From NCBI GenBank assembly GCA_036270095.1, contig DATBDE010000139.1:1-35521 (forward strand): a stretch of 35,521 nucleotides of DNA, written 5' to 3'. A program made the translations under genes and the position numbers. Below the pieces are notes generated by a model. It searched no databases, was not told the DNA's origin, and saw only the letters and a list, made by a program, of their open reading frames with translations. Shown here one piece after another: positions 23,813 to 30,182 of the stretch (position 1 is the stretch's first letter; each line of letters starts with the position of its first letter). The stretch is from DATBDE01 sp036270095. GTDB taxonomy: Bacteria; Actinomycetota; Thermoleophilia; Solirubrobacterales; Solirubrobacteraceae.

Positions 23813-24910
23813 TTCGCGGTGAGCCTTTCCCGGTCAACGAATTCTGTCGCCGTGATCGGCGGCGGCGTCGTCGGCGCCGCCGTCGCCTACACCCTGGCCC
23901 GCCGCGGCGTGGCGCCGGTGCTCCTGGAGGCCGAGGACGCGCTCGCCCTGGGCGCCAGCGGGACGAACTCCGGAATCCTCCACACCGGCTTCGACTCCGT
24001 GCCGGGCGCGCTGGAGACGCAGCTGATCCTTCGCTCGGCGGCGCTGCGCGACGCCGTGCTGGACGAGCTCGGCGTGCCGGCGCTGCGCTGCGGCGCAGTG
24101 CTGCGCCCCGGCACCGCCGAGCAGGCCGACAACGCCCGCCGCAACGGCGTCACGGTGGCGCTGCGCGAGGGCGCGCTCGAGGTCCCGGGCGAGACGGTGA
24201 CCGACCCCGTCGCCTACACGCTCGCGCTGGCCGCCGCCGCGCAACGGGCCGGGGCCGAGATCCGCACCGGCGCCCGCGTGCAGGCCATCGCGCGCGCGAA
24301 CCGGCGCCTGCGGGTGGGCGGCGACGTCGTCTGCGACGTCGCGGTCAACTGCGCCGGCCTGCGGGCCGACGCCGTCGCCCGTCTGGTCGGCGACGAGAGC
24401 TTCACCATCTACCCGCGAAAGGGCGAGTTCTTCGTCTTCGACGCGACCCTCGATCGCATCCTGCTCCCCGTTCCCACCAAGCGCACCAAGGGGGTGCTCG
24501 TGTTCCCCACCATCGACGGCAAGGTCGTGGCCGGCCCCACCGCACACGACCAGTCCGACAAGGAGGACTGGTCGGTGCGGCCCGAGGCCCGAGCCGAGGT
24601 GCTCGACAAGGCCGCGGCGATGCTGCCCGCGCTGGACGGCGCCGAGCCCGTCGCCAGCTACGCCGGCCTGCGCCCGGCGGGCGCAGACGGCGCCAATTAC
24701 GTGATCGGGCCCTCGCCCGCGTGCCCGCAGCTCATCAACGTCGCCGCCATCCGCTCGACCGGGCTGTCGGCCTCGCTGGGCATCGGCGCGCACGTGGCGG
24801 CGCTCGTCGAGCAGGCCGGCGTCGCACTCGGCGCCGACCGGTCGCTGCCGCCCGGCGACGTCCCCGTCCCCGAGGTGCCGTGGTGGAGGAGGCGCGCATG
24901 GCTCCGCTGA
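23807..24910 (+). CDS. FAD-dependent oxidoreductase, GlpA/L-2-hydroxyglutarate dehydrogenase-like
   Basis: This protein of about 367 residues is in the DAO superfamily. It has an N-terminal dinucleotide loop (VAVIGGGVVGAAVAYTLARRG), the segment SGTNSGILHTGFDSVPG found in GlpA-like and YgaF/L2HGDH-like proteins, a conserved VNCAGL strand, and TGLSASLGIG near the C-terminus that contacts FAD. It would oxidise a hydroxyacid or glycerol-3-phosphate-like substrate. The next gene is an FGGY kinase, overlapping by 13 bp, so the glycerol-type pairing is likely. The ATG at 23807 lies only 8 bp from the divergent ATG. GTG 23819 is an equally good start and avoids overlap with the opposite promoter. Confidence 0.83.
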   Translation: MVFAVSLSRSTNSVAVIGGGVVGAAVAYTLARRGVAPVLLEAEDALALGASGTNSGILHTGFDSVPGALETQLILRSAALRDAVLDELGVPALRCGAVLRPGTAEQADNARRNGVTVALREGALEVPGETVTDPVAYTLALAAAAQRAGAEIRTGARVQAIARANRRLRVGGDVVCDVAVNCAGLRADAVARLVGDESFTIYPRKGEFFVFDATLDRILLPVPTKRTKGVLVFPTIDGKVVAGPTAHDQSDKEDWSVRPEARAEVLDKAAAMLPALDGAEPVASYAGLRPAGADGANYVIGPSPACPQLINVAAIRSTGLSASLGIGAHVAALVEQAGVALGADRSLPPGDVPVPEVPWWRRRAWLR

Positions 24911-26355
24911 TCCTGGGCGTCGACGAGGGCACCACCGGCGTCAAGGCGGCGCTGTTCGACGAGCGGCTGCGCCCGGTGCGCGAGGCGCGGCGGGACAAGA
25001 CGAACCGCCACCCGCAGCCGGGTTGGGTCGAGCAGGACGGCGAGGAGGTCCTGCAGGCGGTGGTCGAGGCGATCGCCGAGCTGCTGGCGGACCCGCCCGG
25101 CGAGGTCGTGGCCTGCGGGCTGGACCACCAGGGCGAGTCGGTGCTGGCCTGGGACGCCCAGACCGGCGCGCCGCTCTCCCCCATCGTGGTCTGGCAGGAC
25201 AAGCGCTCGCAGGAGGTGCTGGACCGGCTCGCCGCCGATGAGCCGGAGATCCAGGCCCGCAGCGGCCTGCCCTTCGACCCCTACTTCTCGGCCGCGAAGC
25301 TCGCCTGGGTGCTCGATCGCAACGAGGCCGTGCAGGCCGCGCGCGAGGCGGGCCGGCTGCGCATGGGAACGGTGGACGCGTTCCTGTGCGATCGCCTGGG
25401 TGCCGGCTTCGCCACCGACCCCTCCACCGCCTCGCGCACGCAGCTGCAGGTGATGGGGTCGGCGGGCTTTGACCCGTGGCTGTGCGAGCGCTTCGGCGTG
25501 CCGGTCGACGTGCTGCCCGCGGTGCGCGACACCGTCGGCGACCTCGGCGCGCTGCGCCATGCCTCGTGGCCGGTGGAGCTGCCGCTGCGCGCGCAGACCG
25601 TCGACCAGCAGGCCGCGCTGGCCGGCTCGGGCTGCGTCGTGCCCGGCCGGGTCAAGGCGACCTACGGCACCGGCGTGTTCATCCTCGCGCACGCCGGCGA
25701 CGCGGTGCCCGAGCCTGCGGGCGGGCTGCTGCCCACCGTGGCCTGGAGCGTCGACGGCCGGCTCGAGTACGCCATCGACGGCGGCGTGTTCACCGCCGGG
25801 GCGATGCTGGAGTGGCTGTGCCGCGAGCTCGGCGTGGCGCCCGACCCGCCGGCGCTGGGCGCGCTGGCACGCGAGGCCGACGACAGCGCCGGCGCCCGCC
25901 TGCTGCCCGCGCTGGCCGGCGTCGGTGCGCCGTGGTGGAAGCCGGAGGCGCGCGCCGTCCTGGCCGGCCTCCACGGCGGCACCACCCGCGCCAACGTCGC
26001 CCGGGCCGCCTTCGAGGGCATCGCCTGGCGCGTCGCCGATGTCGTGGAGGCGATCCGCGGCAGCGTCGACGTCGACGCGCTGCGCGTCGACGGCGGCGTG
26101 ACCAACGAGCCGCTCATGCTCGCGCTGCAGGCCGACGCCATCGGCGTGCCGGTGGAGGCGGGCGGCGCCGATGCCACGGTGGCCGGCGCGGCGGCGCTGG
26201 CCGCCGTCGGCGCGGGCGTGCTGCCGTCGCTGCTGGAGGCGGCCGACCTGCTGCCGGTCGACCGCCGCGTGGAGCCGACCCGCGACGCGCAGTGGCGCGC
26301 CGCCGAGCACGAGCGCTGGCGCGCGTTCGTGTCGGCGGCGGCCGAGCTGCGCTAG
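24898..26355 (+). CDS. FGGY-family carbohydrate kinase (glycerol-kinase-like)
   Basis: This 485-residue kinase starts with the phosphate-1 loop GVDEGTTGVKAALFD, followed by GLDHQGESVLAWDAQTG and VVWQDKRS (substrate loop), ATYGTGVFILA (phosphate-2), DGGVFTAGAMLEWL, and DGGVTNEPLMLALQADAIG (adenosine loop). The order and wording are closest to glycerol kinase, although the usual 'NQRETT' site reads DHQGES, so a different polyol or sugar is possible. It overlaps the oxidoreductase gene by 13 bp and has a strong ribosome site, GGAGGAGG (24885-24892), 5 nt before the ATG, which fixes the start. Together they could convert a polyol to its phosphate and oxidise it. Confidence 0.87.
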   Translation: MAPLILGVDEGTTGVKAALFDERLRPVREARRDKTNRHPQPGWVEQDGEEVLQAVVEAIAELLADPPGEVVACGLDHQGESVLAWDAQTGAPLSPIVVWQDKRSQEVLDRLAADEPEIQARSGLPFDPYFSAAKLAWVLDRNEAVQAAREAGRLRMGTVDAFLCDRLGAGFATDPSTASRTQLQVMGSAGFDPWLCERFGVPVDVLPAVRDTVGDLGALRHASWPVELPLRAQTVDQQAALAGSGCVVPGRVKATYGTGVFILAHAGDAVPEPAGGLLPTVAWSVDGRLEYAIDGGVFTAGAMLEWLCRELGVAPDPPALGALAREADDSAGARLLPALAGVGAPWWKPEARAVLAGLHGGTTRANVARAAFEGIAWRVADVVEAIRGSVDVDALRVDGGVTNEPLMLALQADAIGVPVEAGGADATVAGAAALAAVGAGVLPSLLEAADLLPVDRRVEPTRDAQWRAAEHERWRAFVSAAAELR

Positions 26356-26362
26356 CGGCGGA

Positions 26363-27991
26363 TCAGGCGCCGCTGGCCGGGGCGGGCGGGGCCTCGGGGG
26401 TCGCGGCGGCGTCGGGCTCGATGACCCGGCCGAGGTCGTCGAGGTCGAGCGTCCGGACCGGGCCCTTGTAGCGGTTCTTGGCCGACACCATCCACCACAC
26501 CCCGACGATCAGGCCGACGAGGATCACGAGCGGCGTGTAGTTGAACGCCGTCGCGTCGAAGTCGCTGTTCCAGGGCACGGCGGCGCTGGTGAACGGCAGG
26601 TCGAGCGAGATCACCGTGATGATCACGAAGATGATCGCGATCACGTTGATCCACTTGTAGTGGCGCCCGAGGTTCCACGGGCCCGGCTGGAAGCGGTCGC
26701 CCGCGCGCAGCCGCAGGTACACCGGGATGATGTAGGCGATGTACAGGCCGACGGTGCAGATGCCAGTCAGGGCGAAGAAGGCGAACGGGAAGCCTGCCTT
26801 GTTGCCCCACAGAGCCGGGATGCTGATGATCAGCGCAAACAGCGTCACGGCCAGCACCGCGTAGGTCGGGACGCGGTGGTGGTTGAGGCGCCGGAACAGG
26901 CCCCAGCCCGGTATGGCCCGGTCGCGCGAGAACGCGTACCACGTGCGCGACGCGCTGGTCAGGCCGGCCATGCCGCAGAACAGCTGGCCGACCGTCGCGA
27001 TGATGATCGTGAGCTTGGCCGCCCACGAGCTCAGCGCGGTGGTGATGACCGGGATCGAGCCGCCGCCGCCACTGTTGATGTCGTTGACGTGCGTCGCGGC
27101 GAAGACGAGCGCCAGCAGCACGAGCCAGCCGATCAGCCCCGAGATCGCGACCGACTGCCACACGCCCTTGGCGGCGGCGACCGAGGCGCCGCGCGTCTCC
27201 TCGGCGGTGTGGGCGGACGCGTCGTACCCGGTGATGGTGTACATCGTCAGCAGGAACCCGATCGGCATCACAAGGATCCAGAACGGGAAGCCGCCGACGG
27301 CCCCTCCATCGAAGCCGGTGTTGTTGATCTTGTGGCCGAAGACGAAGCTCGCGCTCTGGTGGTCGCTGGGGACGAAGACGAGCAGCGCGATGATCACGAT
27401 CACGCCGAGGACGTGCCAGAACACGGAGATGTTGTTGAACAGCGCGACCAGCGGCGAGCTGAAGATGTTCACGAGCGCGTAGAGCGCGAGGATGATCAGG
27501 AACAGCACGAACGTCTCGGCCAGCACGTGCTTGGCGTCGCCGAAGTTCATGCCCAGCACGTTGACCCCGTAGAGGCCGAGCAGGCTGTAGAGGAAGAACG
27601 CGGCGCCGTAGCCGACCGAGGCCACGATTCCGACGAGGCCGACGATGTTGAACCAGCCGGTGAACCAGCTCCACCCCGGGCCGCCCAGCTTCGCCGCCCA
27701 CCAGTAGGGCCCGCCCGCGGTCGGGAACGCGGAGGTCAGCTCCGACATCGATACCGCGACGGTGAGGATGATGATCGCGATGATCGGCCAGCCGATCGAG
27801 ATCGCCAGCGGCCCGCCTGCGTTCCAGGCCTGCCCGAAGGTCGTGAACGTCCCGGCCAGGACGGAGATGATCGTGAACGAGATCGCGAAGTTGGAGAACC
27901 CGCTCCAGGCGCGCTGGAGCTCCTCCTTGTAGCCGAGCTTCGCGAGATCCTCCGCGTCGTGCTGGTGAACGCGTTCCTCTACGTCGGCCAT
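26363..27991 (-). CDS. APC-superfamily amino acid/amine permease
   Basis: This 542-residue integral membrane protein has about twelve hydrophobic helices. It carries family marks such as FAISFTIISVLAGTFTTFGQ in helix 1, SELTSAFPTAGGPYWWAA in helix 2-3, TGYDASAHTAEETRGAS between helices, and ASRTWYAFSRDRAIPGWGLF. This wording fits the amino acid-choline transporter (ACT) branch, whose members carry GABA, choline, ethanolamine or polyamines. The N-terminus is charged and cytoplasmic. It has a good promoter with a leader of about 60 nt, an inverted repeat near the transcription start, and a strong GGAGGGGAGGAG ribosome site before ATG 27991. It is probably the uptake system for the amine cluster. 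Confidence 0.88.
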   Translation of the reverse strand: MADVEERVHQHDAEDLAKLGYKEELQRAWSGFSNFAISFTIISVLAGTFTTFGQAWNAGGPLAISIGWPIIAIIILTVAVSMSELTSAFPTAGGPYWWAAKLGGPGWSWFTGWFNIVGLVGIVASVGYGAAFFLYSLLGLYGVNVLGMNFGDAKHVLAETFVLFLIILALYALVNIFSSPLVALFNNISVFWHVLGVIVIIALLVFVPSDHQSASFVFGHKINNTGFDGGAVGGFPFWILVMPIGFLLTMYTITGYDASAHTAEETRGASVAAAKGVWQSVAISGLIGWLVLLALVFAATHVNDINSGGGGSIPVITTALSSWAAKLTIIIATVGQLFCGMAGLTSASRTWYAFSRDRAIPGWGLFRRLNHHRVPTYAVLAVTLFALIISIPALWGNKAGFPFAFFALTGICTVGLYIAYIIPVYLRLRAGDRFQPGPWNLGRHYKWINVIAIIFVIITVISLDLPFTSAAVPWNSDFDATAFNYTPLVILVGLIVGVWWMVSAKNRYKGPVRTLDLDDLGRVIEPDAAATPEAPPAPASGA

Positions 27992-28020
27992 GCCGCTCCT
28001 CCCCTCCGAGGTGCCGTGGA

Positions 28021-28045
28021 AAAAGGATCGCTGAACATTCCTTTT
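28021..28045. promoter_or_regulatory. Inverted repeat in permease leader, possible operator
   Basis: AAAAGGA (28021-28027) and TCCTTTT (28039-28045) are exact complements with 11 nt between. It is an A/T-rich island in GC-rich DNA, just downstream of the predicted start of transcription and upstream of the ribosome site. It suits a repressor site or a weak RNA hairpin. Which protein would bind is unknown. Confidence 0.4.
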
Positions 28046-28057
28046 GCCTCGGCCGCG

Positions 28058-28087
28058 ACTCTACGCTCGCCCGCGGCGGAATGTCAA
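28058..28087 (-). promoter_or_regulatory. Sigma70-like promoter of the permease gene
   Basis: On the minus strand TTGACA (28087-28082) is followed after 18 nt by TAGAGT (28063-28058). The -35 is a perfect consensus and the -10 matches at four of six positions. Transcription should begin near 28051, giving a leader of about 60 nt. It is the only clear two-box promoter I found in the window. Confidence 0.65.
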
Positions 28088-28103
28088 CCGCGCGTGGGCG
28101 CCT

Positions 28104-28502
28104 TCACGAGCGTCTAGCCAGACGCCAACGGTTGAGCGAATCGAGCAGCATCACCGTGCCGCCGACGATGATCCCGATGGCGGCGAGGTTGACCAGCCAC
28201 GCGCCGATTCCGATCTCGCGCGCGGGGTCGACCTCCTCGGGCAGCATGTGCCCGAGGACGAAGGCGCCGAGCGCGATCACCACGCCGCCGAAGGCGGGCG
28301 AGTCGCGGGTGAAGAACGCCGCCACGGCCACCGCGATCACCGCCGCGCCGTCCAGCGTCACGATGATGTCGGCGCCGCTGTAGATCTCCCAGCCGCTGTA
28401 GTCGCGCGGCGACAACGGCCCGGCGGTGATGAACGGCAGCAGCAGGAAGATCGGTATGAGCAGGGCGGAGACGATCGCGATGACCCGGCCTGCCGTGCCC
28501 AT
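28104..28502 (-). CDS. Small hypothetical membrane protein
   Basis: The 132-residue product has four hydrophobic helices (IVSALLIPIFLLLPFI, IIVTLDGAAVIAVAVAAFF, FGGVVIALGAFVLG, LVNLAAIGIIVGGTVMLL), short loops and a basic C-terminus (RWRLARRS). No catalytic or transport signature is seen. ATG 28502 lies 9 nt after TAGGGT, whose first bases are the stop codon of the threonine ammonia-lyase gene, so it can be expressed alone or by read-through. I do not recognise the family. Confidence 0.7.
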   Translation of the reverse strand: MGTAGRVIAIVSALLIPIFLLLPFITAGPLSPRDYSGWEIYSGADIIVTLDGAAVIAVAVAAFFTRDSPAFGGVVIALGAFVLGHMLPEEVDPAREIGIGAWLVNLAAIGIIVGGTVMLLDSLNRWRLARRS

Positions 28503-28511
28503 GGGCGGGCG

Positions 28512-28517
28512 ACCCTA
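28512..28517 (-). promoter_or_regulatory. -10 box TAGGGT of the small membrane protein gene
   Basis: TAGGGT lies 9 nt before ATG 28502. Its TAG is the ilvA stop codon. Spacing is slightly longer than at the other sites. Confidence 0.4.
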
Positions 28518-29732
28518 GCGCAGCACGCGGACCTCGTAGCCGGCGGCGACGACGGCCTCGACGCACTCGCGGGCGTGCTCGCGGCTGCGGGTCTCGAGCA
28601 CGAGCTCGACCGCGGTCTCGCGCACGTGGAGGTCCAGGCCCTCGCGGACGTGCGAGACCTCGACCAGGTTGGCGCCGTACTCGGCCACGACGGCCAGCAG
28701 CCGCGCCAGCGCGCCCGGGCGATCGTCCATGCGGGTCAACAGCACGAGCCGGCGGCCGGCCTCGCTCTCGTGGCGGCGGGCGATCGAGGCCAGCAGGCCG
28801 GCGTCGACGTTGCCGCCCGACAGCACCGCGACCACGGTGCCGCTCCCCGGGCAGCCCACGCGGCCGCCCAGCAGCGCGGCCACGCCCACGGCGCCGGCGC
28901 CCTCGACCACGAGCTTGGCGCGCTCGAGCAGCAGGACCATCGCGTCCGCGATGTCGTCCTCGGGCACGACCACGACGTCGTCGACGTAGCGGTCCAGCAG
29001 CTCCAGGGTCAGCGCGCCCGGCTGCTTGACGGCGATGCCGTCGGCAATGGTCAGGACCCGGGCCGCGTGCACCGGCTCGCCGGCGCGCAGCGACGCCGGC
29101 ACCGGCGCGCACGCCTCGGCCTGCACGCCGACGACCAGGACCTCGGGCCGGCGCTCCTTGAGCGCGATGGCCACGCCGCTGGCCAGCCCGCCGCCGCCGA
29201 TGGGCAGCACCACCGCGGCGAGGTCCTCGACGTCCTCGAGCAACTCGAGCCCGATCGTGCCCTGCCCCGCGATCACGTCGAGGTCCTCGAACGGGTGGAC
29301 CATGGCCAGGCCGGCCTCGGCGGCCCGCTCCTCCGCCGCCACCAGCGCGTCGATGACGTGCTCACCGGCGACGTGTACCTCGGCCCCGAGCGCGCTGGCC
29401 GCCTCGACCTTGGCGATCGGGGCGCTGGCCGGCATGTAGACCTCGCAGCGCACCCCGCGCACCCGCGCGGCGTAGGCCAGCGCCTGGCCGTGGTTGCCGG
29501 CCGAGCCGGTGACCACACCGGCGGCGCAGCCGTCGCCGAGCGCGGCGAGCTTGGCCAGCGCGCCGCGCAGCTTGAACGAGCCCGTGCGCTGCAGGTTCTC
29601 GGCCTTGAGCGCCACCGTCGCCCCGCACCGCTCGGAGATCGTGCGCGAGGACAGCACCGGCGTGTGGCGCACCACGTCGCCGAGGGCCGCGCGGGCGCGC
29701 AAAACATCGGGGGTCAAGTCTTTCCTTGCCAC
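28515..29732 (-). CDS. ilvA: Threonine ammonia-lyase with C-terminal ACT-like domain
   Basis: This 405-residue PLP enzyme has Lys54 in GSFKLRGA, SAGNHGQALA, the phosphate-binding PIGGGGLASG, VVEGAGAVG and LSGGNVD, then an ACT-like domain in about residues 325-405 (DRPGALARLLAVVAEYGANL). It deaminates threonine (and serine) to 2-oxobutyrate via an enamine. The single ACT-like domain fits the catabolic/short form, while biosynthetic IlvA often has two. GTG 29732 is the start used here. It lies in the loop of a palindrome, so the first eight residues (VARKDLTP) are encoded by repeat DNA. RidA lies 37 bp upstream on the same strand. Confidence 0.88.
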   Translation of the reverse strand: MARKDLTPDVLRARAALGDVVRHTPVLSSRTISERCGATVALKAENLQRTGSFKLRGALAKLAALGDGCAAGVVTGSAGNHGQALAYAARVRGVRCEVYMPASAPIAKVEAASALGAEVHVAGEHVIDALVAAEERAAEAGLAMVHPFEDLDVIAGQGTIGLELLEDVEDLAAVVLPIGGGGLASGVAIALKERRPEVLVVGVQAEACAPVPASLRAGEPVHAARVLTIADGIAVKQPGALTLELLDRYVDDVVVVPEDDIADAMVLLLERAKLVVEGAGAVGVAALLGGRVGCPGSGTVVAVLSGGNVDAGLLASIARRHESEAGRRLVLLTRMDDRPGALARLLAVVAEYGANLVEVSHVREGLDLHVRETAVELVLETRSREHARECVEAVVAAGYEVRVLR

Positions 29733-29769
29733 ACCGGATCTCTGTTGTTGCAAAGAAAGACTTGACCCC
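29710..29769. repeat. REPIN-like imperfect palindrome at the ridA/ilvA junction
   Basis: GGGGTCAAGTCTTTC (29710-29724) and GAAAGACTTGACCCC (29755-29769) are exact 15-bp complements. After one mismatch the match continues for four pairs (TTGC/GCAA), leaving a 20-nt loop. The right arm ends one base before the RidA stop codon. The left arm and loop encode the start of IlvA. A long palindrome of this type with a GGGGTCAAG tip resembles REP/REPIN repeats, which are scattered by RAYT transposases. No RAYT gene lies in the window. A translational attenuator is the alternative. Confidence 0.6.
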
Positions 29770-30162
29770 TTAGTCGGGCAGGGCGACGATCGCATCGACC
29801 TCCACCTGCACGCCCTTCGGCAGGCCCGCGACGCCCACCGCGGCCCGCGCCGGCGGGTCGGCCACGAAGTAGCCGTCGTAGACCTCGTTGACCTCGGCGA
29901 AGGCCGCGATGTCGGTCATATAGACGGTCAGGCGCACGGCGTCGCCGAGGGTGGCGCCGGCGGCGGCGCACACCGCGGCGAGGTTGTCCAGGCACTGGCG
30001 CACCTGCTCGCCCGGCGTGGCCCCGACGACCTCGCCCGACTCGGGGTCGAGCGGGATCTGGCCGGAGCAGAACAGGAAGCCGTTGGATGACACGGCCTGC
30101 GAATAGGGGCCCACGGCGGCGGGTGCTCCGACGGCGGTTATGGGTTCACGGCGCTTCGGCAA
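29770..30162 (-). CDS. ridA: RidA-family enamine/imine deaminase
   Basis: The 130-residue protein matches the Rid family throughout: APAAVGPYSQAVSSNGFLFCSGQIPLDP near the N-terminus, the QVRQCLDNLAAVCAAAGATL segment, and the conserved arginine in PPARAAVGVAGLPKGVQVEVDAIV, which binds the carboxylate of the imine. It hydrolyses 2-aminoacrylate and 2-aminocrotonate made by PLP enzymes such as threonine ammonia-lyase, whose gene follows on the same strand. The start is TTG 30162, the only one in frame before the conserved core. GAGG lies just upstream. It diverges from the DUF255 gene with 20 bp between start codons. Confidence 0.9.
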   Translation of the reverse strand: MPKRREPITAVGAPAAVGPYSQAVSSNGFLFCSGQIPLDPESGEVVGATPGEQVRQCLDNLAAVCAAAGATLGDAVRLTVYMTDIAAFAEVNEVYDGYFVADPPARAAVGVAGLPKGVQVEVDAIVALPD

Positions 30163-30170
30163 CGGACCTC

Positions 30171-30176
30171 TACCCT
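30171..30176 (+). promoter_or_regulatory. -10 box TACCCT of the DUF255-MMPL operon
   Basis: TACCCT lies 6 nt before GTG 30183, in the 20-bp gap to the divergent ridA start. Confidence 0.5.
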
Positions 30177-30182
30177 CGCATT

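Noticed and set aside
23807..24910. Calling the FAD enzyme a PuuB gamma-glutamylputrescine oxidase
   Set aside because: The NSGILHTGFDSVPG segment and the overlap with an FGGY kinase fit GlpA/L2HGDH-like proteins better than PuuB.
26171..28117. Long open frame on the plus strand opposite the APC permease
   Set aside because: The translation is a low-complexity Arg/Asp/Glu/Gly string typical of the antisense of a GC-rich membrane protein gene. The minus strand encodes a complete permease with promoter and ribosome site.
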